Source: Pseudoscleropodium purum (Eukaryota; Streptophyta; Bryopsida; Hypnales; Brachytheciaceae). From it: a DNA stretch of 64,000 nucleotides. The translations under genes were made by a program, and so were the position numbers. The notes under the pieces were generated by a model. That model was given only the letters and a program-made list of their open reading frames with translations, did not search any database and had not been told where the DNA came from. Every line of letters starts with the position of its first letter. The first letter of the stretch is position 1. Location: contig OZ017797.1 in the NCBI GenBank assembly GCA_963969395.1, positions 35,030,001 through 35,094,000 on the forward strand. Reading direction: 5' to 3'. Shown piece after piece: positions 13,243 to 25,800 of this stretch.

Positions 13243-13540
13243 TATTAGAAGATTTTTGTGGGTTCAGGAGGGTTGGAAGTTCCCTGACGTTTTTTCACTG
13301 TGCAAACTCACTGAACATGCTGCCTAATGTGGGAAAATGACTACCATGTCATTTTCCAAAAAAAAATTAAAATTATTATTATTATTCAACTTTGTTCTTC
13401 ATTTTTAGAATTTTCGGGGTGGGGGGTGGGGGGTGGGGGTTCAAATTTTTTTACAATGTAGCATTCTTTCACTGTAGGGGGGAAACTGTGGAGAACAAAG
13501 GCCTGAAATGGCCCTATTTCCCCCAAAAACTCTTCTAATG
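13243..13540. mobile_element. MITE family 2, copy 3
   Basis: It begins CTATTAGAAGATTTTTGTGGG and ends CCCCCAAAAACTCTTCTAATG. At 298 bp it is the longest copy, with an internal ATT run and a G-rich tract. Confidence 0.75.
13416..13439 (+). repeat. G-quadruplex motif inside MITE copy
   Basis: Four runs of four to six G separated by single T (GGGGTGGGGGGTGGGGGG then TGGGGG) meet the classic G3+N1-7 pattern with minimal loops. Confidence 0.85.
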
Positions 13541-13784
13541 CACCCTTTTGCAAGTGTAAAACCATTTTGCCACTATTCTAATTAAATCACATAGACAACG
13601 TAGTGATTTTTTCCCCCAAAATGAATAAATTTGGATGATTTGGAGGACAATATTGGGGTCAAAAGTAATATGGAAGAATTGAGTAGCAAATAAAATTTAG
13701 CTTTGTCTACCTTAAGCTAGTTGATGGAGAGAAGAAACTTCTTGATGACTAGTTTTTATCCCTTAAATGCCCAAGGCGCCATAT

Positions 13785-14400
13785 TTGAATGTCAACAAAA
13801 TTTCGAAGTTAAATAAAATCTTTCAATGTTACAATTTTTAGTATTTTCTTTCTGAATAATTTCATTTTGAAATCTAGTTTCATCATTAAAAATCTAATTT
13901 TAAAAATGAATGTTTTTGAATTTTCTATTCAAGATTTTTTGAAAGGGGGGCCATTGCAAATCTTGATTTTCTAGTATTGAGGGCTTGTAGAAATGAGACT
14001 CAAATACACTTGATCTTAGAGAAAAAAATCATATTAGAAATTCATTTAAAAAAGTTGTGGAGTAGATTCAGAGAAGTTGTAAATTGATCATCTTTAAACT
14101 TATTATATACTTTGACCTCATTTTTTTTGGTAACCCAAGCTTTTAAAAAGAGGATTGAAAGACTTTAAATCACTTTCACAATTTCAACCCCTTTGAGATC
14201 AAACAATTTAATCTTTCAATGCATAAGTGATATCATTGTGTTTTCTTTTTCCATATAATTTCTAACATGTCTAGATTGAATTTGTATAGTTACACAATTC
14301 AAAAATATTGATGAAACTTACGAAAATGTTTTTTTTTTGTTCACTTTGAAGCAAATTCCAAAAAGCTCAAGAAAGACCTTGGACATTTAGGAGGGCAGGT
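13785..14400 (+). repeat. Dispersed ~600-bp repeat, copy A
   Basis: It is homologous in reverse complement to 17250-17830 and in direct orientation to 44200-44560. Landmarks include CAAATACACTTGATCTTAG, ACATGTCTAGATTGAATTTGTATAG, ATTGTGTTTTCTTT and AAGCTCAAGAAAGACCTTGG. No coding frame. Confidence 0.6.
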
Positions 14401-15010
14401 AGAAAGCCCATGTATTGACTACTTCTAAAAATGTTTCTTAATACTTGAAGGTATAAGAAGTCCAAATTGGATTGTAGCATGTTTTTTTTTGTATTTGACA
14501 TACAAGGTGCAGCATAAGTTCTGCATATATGGATCAAAAGTTATAGGGCTTCAAAGTTTGAAAAATGCTTTTATATTACAATTATAGAAAGTGGCAGTGT
14601 TTTTGCAAACCCCCAAACAGGGGTAACATGGATTTTAGAGTTCTGGTATGGTACCTTCCTGCTTGTAAGGTACCCTGATCCATGCCGGCTTGGCTCTGTC
14701 TCCAATGCAGCATGGTACTTACTACTGTAACTTGAATCATTGACCCCAGGAAACGCACCACGAATAAGTTAAGCTTAAGTTAGTGGTGTGCACAGGTTTC
14801 AATGTTTCCAGTCCACTTAAGTACTCGAACTGAAGCTGAGCTGAGCTGAAGCCCACACCGAATAAGTTATATTCTATTCCCTCAAACAGGATCTGCAGCT
14901 GCAGTCAGACTTGGCATAAGTAGTCAGAGCGTCAGACGACAAACTAGGGTTCAAATCGAATTCTCCTGCCAGAGGTCGCCAAACTTCGGATTATGGTACG
15001 TAACTCATAG

Positions 15011-15268
15011 GGCAATGCCCGAGGAAGAGGGGATTCCGCAAATAAAAGTGCCAACGAGAGGAGGGTGGAGCCCGATGAGGAGGCAGTTTCATTTGCAGAA
15101 CCCCCAATGGAGGACGAGAGGCCATTGTCCGACGCAAACCTTAGGCAGGAGATAATCCAAGGAAAGATTTCCTTACAAGGTGCCACAAAAAGTCCCACAT
15201 GTCTGCCATGTGCCATCTTCAAGTTTGCGATTGATCCACTGTTACATGGGTTTTCCCCAATAATGCTC
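15011..15268 (+). CDS. Candidate exon, unrecognised protein
   Basis: A GC-richer island holds an open frame of about 86 codons after a TAG|GGC acceptor-like site. It encodes an acidic stretch (EPDEEAVSFAEPPMEDERPL) followed by DANLRQEIIQGKISLQG, then a stop at the end of ...GFSPIML. A donor-like CAAG|GTGCCA lies in the middle (about 15179), so a real exon could end there. No in-frame ATG is near the beginning. I do not recognise the product. Support comes only from composition and from the contrast with AT-rich flanks. It could be a fragment captured by a transposon. The stretch 14401-15010 before it holds nothing recognised. Confidence 0.25.
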
Positions 15269-15424
15269 TGATTACGTGATATAATCTACCTCCCTTTTCA
15301 ACGAGGAATTTCTTGCAAGTGGTTTGCAGAAGTAAGTAAGAAGTTCATTCATATTTGATAATGTAGATCAATGCATGGGATTCTCTTAAAAGAGAGCACA
15401 CAAAATTAGGTTTGCATACTTCGT

Positions 15425-15570
15425 TAGCCCAATTTTTGTTTTTATTTTTATTTTTTGAAATACTTGGACGATTTCCATTGAAATGGGAAACAGTACAACA
15501 GACCAGAGGCAAAGCCTTGATGAAGCTTTATACATTTTCAGAGAGCTAACAAACAACCAAGTGAGACACA
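15425..15570 (-). repeat. Non-LTR retroposon-like 3' tail, copy 2
   Basis: It matches 12163-12330. On the minus strand it shows AGCTCTCTGAAAATG, GTACTGTTTCCCATTTCAATGG and AATCGTCCAAGTATTTC, then an A-rich tail (AAAAATAAAAATAAAAAC). Confidence 0.4.
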
Positions 15571-16719
15571 AACACTAACAAAGCAAGGGTTAGCTAGATC
15601 TAGAACAATCACACACATAACAAGCAATCTTTATGTTCAGTCCCTTTCCCCAAACAAAATGATGAGGAATATTTCACATCCTATTAGCAGCTAGATGGCA
15701 TGTGACATGAAGCATGAGAATGATAAGAAGTTTATGTAAGCAATTAGTAATAAAGCAATTATTAGAAGCAATAATCAAATTAATAATAAAAAATAATTAG
15801 TAAAAAAAATTGTAATCAAAAGCAATTAGTAAAAAAAATAGGAATGAAAGCAATTGGTAATATTGAATTAACTTTATAGAGATGATTGAAGGCAGCTTCT
15901 TTGAAGGCTACAAGGCTGTAATGGTTTTAGACAAACCATTATACTCATATACTCTACAATGGCCTACAATAGTCACCATTACAACCGGTAAAAAAAGAAA
16001 GAGTTCCACTAGAGACTTACTAAAGGCCAAATTTTGCTTGAGTCCTTCAAAAACAATACTTTACACTCTAGTTTCCAAGTCCCTCAAATTTTGTGAGTAT
16101 ATTCATGTTTTGGAGCATTTTGGTTTGACTTTCTCTTTCTGCAATCCTTTTGATCTTAATTATGTAGGAAAGATGACAAATATGTTTTGAAAAGGTTGAA
16201 GAAGGCAATCTACTTTAAGGTAAGTAGTAAGCCAAACCAACGTGCAAGAGTGAGGCATATTAGTCCTTCTAAGACTAGTATATTTTGTAAGGGCCTAGTA
16301 GGAGACTCACAACACATCATTTCTTTAGAAAATGAGGCTACATGCTTTTAGTTATCAATTCAATTATCTCATAACATTATTCACATGTAAACTTTGCTCC
16401 ATTTAATTTGAATAAGAGCCAAGTATCTTGGAAGGAATGTCATAGGGTGGTCAATCCTTACTAGCCTGCTAATATTATTTGACTTCAATAGTGTTTTAGA
16501 CACCACATATTTTGTTTAACAATGTTCGGCTACTTAACTTGAGAAAGGAATGAGTAAAATGTTGAGTGGTTCACATAAAAAGGAATACTACAAATTTATA
16601 TTATACAAATTTAACACTTTTGCTCTTACCCCAGCTCTTACTAAAGCACACTCCAACTATACAATTTACCATAAAAATGATTTGCAATTTTTTTGTATGT
16701 AAACTCTTTTGTTTCTATG
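15571..16719. other. Intergenic, nothing recognised
   Basis: AT-rich. Near 15735-15860 short repeats of AAGCAATTAGTAATAAA type occur. A 102-codon frame at 15882-16190 has no domain and is not supported. Confidence 0.35.
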
Positions 16720-16901
16720 AACGGATATTTCGTTAAAATGGCGCCATTTTTCTGCCATTTTTCTATTCATTTTCTAAGATTGATATAGATTTCAGACCTT
16801 GAAACTCAGAAATCTAGGACAGGTATACAATTCAGACCACAAGTTCTAAACCTAAAAGTGCCAAGTTTGTGGAATACCACTATTTTAATGAAATATCCGT
16901 T
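16720..16901 (+). mobile_element. MITE family 1 (AACGGATATTTCGTTAAAATGG ends), copy 1
   Basis: It starts AACGGATATTTCGTTAAAATGG and ends with the near-perfect inverted copy (TATTTTAATGAAATATCCGTT). It is flanked on both sides by TATG (16716-16719 and 16902-16905), a candidate 4-bp target-site duplication. It is 182 bp and noncoding. Other copies: 22657-22828 (same orientation) and 27488-27628 (reversed interior). Confidence 0.85.
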
Positions 16902-17249
16902 TATGGTAATTTCTTAGAATATTCTTTATATTTGCTAGATCCAATTACTTGGGCACTAAATATCATTTCCTCGGCGCCCAAACTTCACTCTTCCCCAAGG
17001 TTCTCCCACTGATATAGGCATTAGGGAGCACATATGAATTTGGAAAGTAGTGTAAAGTATGAAGTTCCAATTTTTTGCTTTCTACCAATTAGATTTTGAA
17101 ACTTCAATGGACCTTCGGCCTTAAGATGTAGCGTGAAGAGGATCTAAAAGCATTCTTATAGATTTTGTTATCAACTCTCTATCACAACCTATTAGGCTAG
17201 GGTTTCAAAGATAATTGAGAGGATATTAACTTATAAATGCAAAGATTTT

Positions 17250-17830
17250 TTTAAAGTTTGTTTTGAGTTAAACAAAAAATAAGAGTTTTAATAAGTCTCA
17301 TTTATTTATTTTTATTGATTTGTAACCATACAAATTCAAACTAGACTTGCCATAGATCATATAGATAAAGAAAATACAACAATATTATTGATATGGATTG
17401 AAAGATTATAATATTTGATTATAAGCATGTGAAATTTGTGGAAGTGATTTGAAGATAGTGAAGCTTATCAATCTTCTTTTTTACATGTCAAATCTAAAAT
17501 TAAGAATACTAAAAAAAAATATGAGGTTGAAGGACAAAATTTGAATAAGTACAATTAATTTATGACTTAAAAAAAATGTACTCTGTTATTTTTTTGGAAT
17601 GAATTTTTGTTGTGATTTTCCTAAAGATTAAATGTATTTGAGGCGTGGTTCATTTGTAAAAACCCTTAACACTAGAAATCAAAATTTGCAATGTTCACTT
17701 TCAAATCCAATTTTGGATGCTAAAAATAGTTTTGAAAAGGTATTCATCTCAAAATAAAATATTTAAAATAGGAATTTGATTACATTTAATTTAACTTCAA
17801 AGTTTTGGCAATACCAAAATGTAAAGCGAT
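17250..17830 (-). repeat. Dispersed ~600-bp repeat, copy B (reverse)
   Basis: Its reverse complement aligns with 13785-14330: CAAATACATTTAATCTT, CAAGTCTAGTTTGAATTTGTATGG, ATTGTTGTATTTTCTTT. Noncoding. The gap 16902-17249 before it shows nothing else. Confidence 0.55.
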
Positions 17831-18045
17831 GGACATTTAAAACTAAATCCTTGAAAAACCACACAAGCATCTAAGTGTATGTACACAATATAATTCATTA
17901 GAGAAAAAAAAAATAGATAAAACATTAGAAAGTATTATATATCACAAATGATAAAATTTGAAAATTTTTAATTTATATTTGAAATCAAGGATCCCAAATG
18001 AGTTTTTCTTTGTGGAATGAGATTTGCATCCAAATTGAAGTCTAT

Positions 18046-18403
18046 GGTAGCCAACCCATTCCCATCATATAGGCTACACTCTTTCCAATCAGTAGGAGAA
18101 AAGCAGGAGATTAATTATGGCACAATTTACAACGTACTCATGGCGCATTAAGATTGGTTGCAGTCTATGTTTATTTTAAAACCAACCTCTGGTTGTAAAT
18201 AGGAAGGCCTACATGACAGAAATAGGTCAAATAGAATCTGCAACTGAAAAATTTGTAGTAATAAAATTCTGAGAAATAAAATTCAGAAAAAATATGGAAT
18301 CCTTCTGAACCTTGTTTTGATACATGGGAAAATTCCTGCATTCAAGAAACGTATGCTCCAGATATGTGGAATTGCTGAAGTGGTCGACAATGGGTCGGCT
18401 ACT
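18046..18403 (-). mobile_element. MITE family 4, copy 3 (reverse)
   Basis: It begins GGTAGCCAACCCATTCC and ends AATGGGTCGGCTAC, giving a terminal inverted repeat of about 14 bp (GTAGCCRACCCATT). The interior is the reverse complement of copies 1 and 2 (CTACACTCTTTCCAATC; GGGAAAATTCCTGCATTCAAG). It is 358 bp. Confidence 0.85.
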
Positions 18404-18759
18404 ATACAAAGTTTTTTGAACCTTTATCAGAAATCCTTTACAATAAACTTAAGTTTGCAATACTGTGGTGTATATTCAGGATTTTTATTTTGAGCAATGT
18501 GCTCACAGGGAGGACCACTCATATAATTGTTTTTAGTTTGGAAGGAACCAGCTAGTCCCTCCAAAATAAAATAATATGATTAACTCCTACTTCTAGCATA
18601 TGCCATATGGGTGTAACTTGCAACAAAAATAAAAATGTAGATGAGTATATTCTTTGAAGCACGTTTCATAAATAGTTTCTTATTGTGCAACAAGAGAAAA
18701 AATTGTTTCATATTTATGGATGGACATCACACTAGTTAATTTTGTAAAGACCATACAAA

Positions 18760-19712
18760 CTTAACCCCTAAAGGTCGTAGACTATGTTTTCACCAAAAAC
18801 ACTCCAAAACTGCCATTTCTAATACAAGCACCAAATTTTAAATGAAAAACATTTTTGAACACATGTAATTGTAGGATCTTGTAGTAAGCTTGTTTGAAAA
18901 CATGTGGAAAAAAATTTAGAAATTTCCAGCGTGTAGATTGCAAGATATTAGCATTTGAAGTGACAAGTTTATTTTTTGGGGCCCTGCAAAAATCTAGGCA
19001 GCTGTACTTTAGAAGGTCACATTTATATGAAAAAATGTCCAAAATGGTGGTTACTTTTTGAATTCATTTTTCAAGTTAAATTGTCTACATGCTTGAAAAA
19101 TTTCAGATCATTTGGAATCACACAGTATACAAGAAAAAAATAGTAAGTAGAAAGGAGTAGAGAATGATTCAAAATACTAAATTGTTAATAATTTATTTGT
19201 GGAATTGAAAAATGCCAATCCCAATGGTTGTAATGTTGTAATAAACAATCTACACCTAATGTTTTTTTAATTTTTTTCCAAAAATATTGAAAATTGAGTT
19301 AAATAAAGGACTTCAAAGTTTATTTTAGAGTTGGGATTCTATACTAACCCACAAACTCCTACAAATTAATTCTCTTCATAACTTTTGACTCATAGATCAA
19401 AGTGAAATGATTCAAAGCTTTCCAAGTATATAAAAATCAAAAGAATCAATTTCAAATTTTAATTTCTTAAAAAAATGATTTTAAAGAATTTTTTTTACTC
19501 CCCGGGTTGCCTGTTGAACAATGAAAAGTACATATCATACAATAACTTTTTAACCATGAAGTCAAAAGTTATGAAAATTGTTAGGCCTTAAAGCTATTCC
19601 TTGGGCACATGTTGTATTAAAATATCAGTGAAAAAATAAAACCTCCATTCGGAGTGAGCTACCCAAAATTTCTATGTTGCCAAGAAACACAATTTGGACG
19701 TTTAGGGATTAA
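18760..19712 (-). mobile_element. ~950-bp terminal-inverted-repeat element, copy B (reverse)
   Basis: This is the reverse-complement partner of 6633-7581. It starts CTTAACCCCTAAAGG and ends TTTAGGGATTAAAA, and matches throughout (for example ATTGCAAGATATTAGCATTTG; AATGATTCAAAGCTTTCC; GGGCACATGTTGTATTAAAA). No intact transposase frame. Confidence 0.7.
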
Positions 19713-22656
19713 AAGGTCCCAATAGATGACTTCATTGTTATCAATTAAACAAATAATGCACCTTTTGGTCCAATACAATAGTACTTGGGTGACTACCTTG
19801 CTTATAGGGTGGTTGAGTTCTTCTAGGTTAATCCTTGAACAATGGATTGGTTACTCTGAAAATCATCTGTTTTAGTACTATGTGCATTTTTGGATTTAAA
19901 AAAAAATATGAAAGAGTACTCATTGGAAGTCAAGCTATAATAGAAGACCTCCCCTTTTTCACACTAAATTTCAAGAATGAAGAGTTACATTTCTGTCTTG
20001 CATGGAGAGATTCTTTATCATTCATTGGCCGAAAAATGTCCACCATGTCGTTTTTTAGTTGATATGATTTTTCAACGTCAACAATCCGTATAGCACCTGC
20101 TTTTGTTGGTGCTACCCTTGTGTCCTAATAAGCATTAATTACTTAAGTAACGAAAATGAACACCACTGTATTTCTTGCCACTGATCCATTCACGTGGAGG
20201 CACCAATTACCAACCACGCCCAGTAACCAACATGGAAAGAGTGTTAACCCCTAAATGCCCATCCCGAGCTACTTAGGGTGCGCCCATCCCGATCAGTCCC
20301 TCCTCTGCAGAGCTCCAGGCCATGTTCCTGTGGATTTTTTCTATGATATCTTACAACTGAACCCATCCTGTTGACACACACAGACTGCAGCAGCTTCTGA
20401 ACAGTGACTGCTATAATTGGCATTTGCCTAAGCTACGCTTTCATGGTCGGCCCACGATCTCAACTGAAGATGGTCGCGCGCAGTGAGTGCATCAGATGCA
20501 ATCGAAAAAGCTGGCTTTCGTGAACCCTAATCACCCATCGGCAATCATTTCGGGGTCTCTGCTTGTGCAGACCTGCTTGCGGGCAACTGCTTTGCCAATT
20601 TTGAAGGATATGAAAATGGATTGTCTGTGAATACCGGTGTTACACATTGAAAATTGCTATTGTCTAGTAAAAGTGTTTTCTTTGAAAAGATGAACAAAAA
20701 GTGCAAAATTGTATTGAAGTGTTTAGAGTTTACTATCAGGGAAAGTAATGATGTTTTCATGACAAAATCTTGGACCAATTTCCATTAATCAATTCTAAGA
20801 TGTATAAAATTTTAGCCACTCGTAAAGAAATTCACATGCTCAAAACTGATACTGTAGTTTTTAATGAAACTACACTTTAAGGTGCGAATGTAGAGCTGGC
20901 TCCCATTCCAAATGCTCTTCCGTATGCTCTACCAAATTGGTCAAACTTTATAGAATAGACTAAAATTTTCTATAGGAAAGTGTGCAATATTTGCATGTGA
21001 GGAAATTGGAATAGTTTGCAAGCAAGTTGATTATAAGGAGAGGTCCACAAAAAGTAGTGGAGCAAATTTTGACTTTTGGAAAACTAACATTGAACTTGGA
21101 CTTTTGGGTTGCTTTTAGTTTAGTTTGACAACATGACGAAACAACTCTTCACGTGTAGTTTCTTCCTACTCACAAGCTAGACAAAGCTACGTATAAAATA
21201 TAGTTCTCCCTACTCTACTCATATGGAATAAAAGTATAAACATCATTGGAAATCGACAAATTAAAGTAATTTCAATTCCGGAAAGCTCGAAATTTTTTTT
21301 TAATCGGGCTCCACATGGAAGTCCGACCTAATACCATTGAACCGCGTGCAAAGACTGCCCAATCCCAACGATGCACAACACGAGCCTAGCCGTGTAAACT
21401 GTAACTGTAACCGCAGTACCGTCGTAGAAGTTGAAACGCACTTTCCCAGAACAAGCTCAAATTGATCAGAGTAAGCGTAAAATACAAAAGAATATGACAT
21501 TGCATTATCGGGTACAATTAATATTGCGGCTTGGGCGGTGACCGCCGATTACCATATTATTCAAAGACGGTCGGAATGTCTTCGTTTAAACAGGACTACC
21601 AGTCCATTCGCCCGGCTAGCATTGACGCAGTTATACCACACTACCGCACCCAGTTTCCAGGAGATCGACGATTTCCACTGGAACTCACTGGGCAGTTAAT
21701 AATACTCAGTAATAAGCAAGTCTTGAACGGCATTAATTAATTAAAAAAAAAAAGTCTTCAACTGAATTTATTGGAGTAACAGAAATCTTTCCGTGTTGGC
21801 CCACTGTCATTTCCGTGAAGCTCCTGAGTTGCTCACGTGGTCCCTGCCGACTTGCACCGTCAATTGCCGAATTTGTGCAGGATTCCTGCTGCCGTGAACT
21901 GGCATATGCATGGGGTCTCACTGGATTCCTGACCACCTAGCTTGTACCGTTGATTTCGACTGGCACCTTCGTTGCAAGCGGGAGTTGAAAGACCTACAGT
22001 ACTACCAGCCTTCGAATGCAAGTCGATCGCAGCGCGCAAGCCGTGCAGTGAGTCCCAAGTTCCGGCCGGAAGCTGCAGCTGCAGATGAGTAATCCGGCCG
22101 TCCGGCCATGTGTGTTGGAAAGTATTGAGAGAGGCGAAAATGTCGGCCGTAACTGTCTGGTAAGACATTCTCGCTAGACAATTGTTAGACAGTTCGTTAC
22201 GTACCGTGCGGCAGTCTGATATCTGTGGCGTCTATGTCGCCCATTCTGTTCAACACAAGGACTGTGCTGTGGACTTTGCTGGGACCTTGAACAAACGGAC
22301 TCTTAATTCATGATTGTCTCAAAACAAATACGTGTCACTCATTTTTTCCTTGCGCGCGGTAAATGTCAATTTGGTTAAATTGGTGGTATTTCATGAGTCA
22401 TTTTGACAGATCCGTTAACTGGATGTGTCAATAGATGTGCAAGTTAAGTTAATATGCAAATTGCATTTCATCCACGACATTGCGCACCACTTATTGTACT
22501 AAGTTAGAATTTTCACCCCGAACCCTCATCCCGGCTCCTGAGCATTCAAGTTTTTTCCTTCTGTGATGGTCTAGCCAATTTTTAATGGAATAGCACCAAC
22601 TTAATAAAATTGATGATATTAATGGTCATAAGCAGTATTACTGTTTAATTAAATTG
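19713..22656. other. Intergenic with two GC-richer islands; no gene recognised
   Basis: Islands at about 20190-20600 and 21300-22300 contain short frames without recognisable domains. One is a 44-codon ATG frame at about 20495 beginning MQSKKLAFVNPNHPS; others are at 21531-21740 (+) and 21860-22168 (-). At 20194, GTGGAGGCACCAATTACCAACCAC repeats the end of the element at 27729-28128. At 20247, TTAACCCCTAAATGCC repeats the end of the 950-bp element. None supports a gene call. Confidence 0.35.
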
Positions 22657-22828
22657 AACAGATATTTCGTTAAAATGGCACTATTCTTCCACCATTTTTC
22701 CATTAATTTTCATAGATTTCAAACCTCGAAATCCTGAAATCTAGGACAGGTATACAGTTCAGACCACAAATTCTCAACCTAAAAGTGCCAAGTTTATAGA
22801 ATACCGCCATTTTAATGAAATACCTGTT
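22657..22828 (+). mobile_element. MITE family 1, copy 2
   Basis: It starts AACAGATATTTCGTTAAAATGG and ends ATTTTAATGAAATACCTGTT. The interior aligns with copy 1 (GAAATCTAGGACAGGTATAC; CCTAAAAGTGCCAAGTTT). It is 172 bp, with no clean target duplication. Confidence 0.85.
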
Positions 22829-25800
22829 TATTGGTGTGTATCAGAGTCAATAATTGTGACATTTAGACATACAAAGCTCTGTAAACTTGAACTAACGCAC
22901 TCAACTTACATTGAGCTTTGTGTGAAACATTTACATAATCCTGGGATATTTGATCTCACCCCTATCGTGTAACCATGTATCCCGTGTACTGTACATTCAC
23001 ACGGCGATTGAGCTGCTGTGATTTATCCTATTAGTGAATGTGGCTCTACTTACTGAATTCACACTATTTAAATTAGTGTATGTTGAAACCTTAAGTTTGA
23101 ATTATTATTCTCCTTCTTTGTGATTCTAAACTTGTGCTCTCACTAATGGGATAATTTAGAGTAGCTTTACAATATACATCCAAGGTTTAAGATGAGGACT
23201 TGAAACTCTATTGGAACAAAAGGGGATTTGTAATATATTTTTTATTTTTTAGTCACGTTCGTGGTGATTGTAGGAATGAAGCAATGTTTGCCCCCTCCAA
23301 AAGCAATGTTTGGCAATGGAAGTGTGGAAAATCTTCTAAACAACATTTAATGAAATAATGAGAGATCACTTGAGTATTGAGTTCCCAATGTAATTTTCCA
23401 TCTTCATTCTTAGTTGACAACATTATCCCATAAGCATTGTCCTTGGTGAGTTCCATGAAGTATAATAAGCAAGTCTCTCTGGTGTAATTTTATGACACAC
23501 ATTTCATTAGTATAAGAAATATATATTGCACCATATACTATATTATATATTGTACAGTATATTGTACTAGATGTTGTAATATGTTATATAATAACTATAC
23601 ACATAGTGCTACATTGATATTTCATTGGTTCAAATTATTAAAATATTAATTATCTACCTTCTCCAAAATAAATAAAATTGGGAAGAGATGTTCCACCTTC
23701 CAAAGAAGAAAACAAGTAAAGCAACATGGGAACTCAAGTTCAGCAATTTCCATTCACTCAACAAACTTTACTAAAAGTAGGCACCAAATTGTTGCTCTAC
23801 TTGAAAAACGTCTCTAGCCAGGCTTAAAACGATGTTTGAAGGTCCCCCTGTTTGCTTATCTGGTGTATTGGGCAACGTCATGGGTGATGCAAAAGGTACT
23901 TGTTTCTAATTGTGGAAAAGTACTACTTTTACAAGTGATGATAATGCAAATATGAGTATTGGTCTACCCAAAGTAATTCAATTTCGTTTCGGAGGTTGCC
24001 ATTTGTCATCATAGGATTGGTTGCGCACCTCATTGAAAGATGATGTGGAAATTCTATGTTGACAGTGCTATGCTGTCTGACCCTGACCTGCACTTACAGC
24101 GGTATATCGTATTTATCCTCGACTCGATCCTTCGACTGCCTCAGCTCAGATCGATGTCTTTCTTCCAATCCAAGAGTCTAGGAGGATACTTCAGGGACAC
24201 ACCATCAATTTCGTTAAATTAGCTCGACTCGGGTGACAAACATCTATACAAAGCTCTACAACTAGCAGGTATAGGTTTTACATTTCCGGGCCTTGCGTTC
24301 TGAAAATGCCATAATAGTGGAATATTGCACAGTTTATAGAAATTGACATTACATATTCTTCGTTCAATCATCAACATTTCTGACGTTGGAACTAAAAGGA
24401 AAGAGTGTATATGTGAATTGTTTAATTACTCCTGATCTAGACGAGAATAGACTGTGGAAGCTACTTATCTGATCGATCTGATATCTTCGCTGAACACTCA
24501 TCGTTTTGAAACGGAAATTAAAACAAGCGTACGTCTGAATATTAAAAACCTAACGTGGCTCGAAGAGATAATTGAAAGATTTCTAACATGGGTCTGCAAG
24601 GGATCTTTATGGCTGCATTTTTTTTCAACGATATCTGATCCCTCAATTCACTCAGTCGGTGTCTGATGAGATCAAAGTCATTGTAAATCCACCAACCAAT
24701 AAATTCTGAAGCTTCGATCAGTCGCTTCACAACTGGTTGGTATATATGATACTCATGAGTCAAGACACGAATCAATGTTTGCATGACGTGTTACGTGACA
24801 CGAATCATCAAGATACTCTTATAAAATTCTTATTGTAAAGCAAACGAAGAGAAGATATAATAGTAGCGAAAGACGGAAAGCGCACCCGAATTCCGAACCC
24901 CATCCGGGAGTAACTTACCGTAAAGTGCATGCAAGGCAAATTTCCGTGAATCAGCTTATTTCGTAGATTAAAAAATCGTACCATATATTCAACGTGTCAG
25001 TCAATTAGAAGTTTCGTGATGCCGGTTACTTCCTGACCACTTGGCCCTCCATCAGTGGTAATCAATCCTCTGCGATTCGAAAGCACTGGCTTTATGATTT
25101 TCCGTAAAGAAAAAGTTACGTTAACAGCTGCAAATTCGGTCAACAGTCATATATATCCCCCAGACCGTGCCGACTGAAAGCTAGCTACAGTTGCTTGGAA
25201 AAAGCTAGCCTTGAAATTCGTGTCAACGAAGTCATTCATGGCAATGTACGTTAGTAGCCTTTGTGGTAAAATTATTGGAGAATCGGCAGTAGTATGTGCT
25301 TAGCTTTTAGTCTTAGATTAGGCTTTGTATTACCGATTTATTGCCAGAGCACAGACAATACTTTGCATTGTCCTGTAGGAATGAACTTTCACTTACTTCT
25401 GAGACAGAAAACACTAGTCAGAGCGTTTGTAAACTGACGCACGGAGCACTCACGTCGTCACGTTTCTTGCAAGGTACTCAATCTAGAGTTAATTCACGTC
25501 TTCAGTCTATTAAATGAGCATTAAACAGAAGATAATTTATATGCATGAATGAAGTTATAAATCAAGATAGAGCTAGAGTCAGGATACCATTTGCGTTTAC
25601 TATTCACATTAACCATTTTAAGTTTTTAACCAAAGTGTAGGAGTGTGATTTTGGGGACATCAGTGTCGAGGTATGGAGAAATCTTTAGGTGTAAGCCCAA
25701 TCTGTTTAGATCAAACTTTCGTCGCTTTTATCATCCAAAATGGAAGTTTATAGACTAGAAGTGGATAACCTATAATTTTTTTTTATTGAAAGTCAGATCA

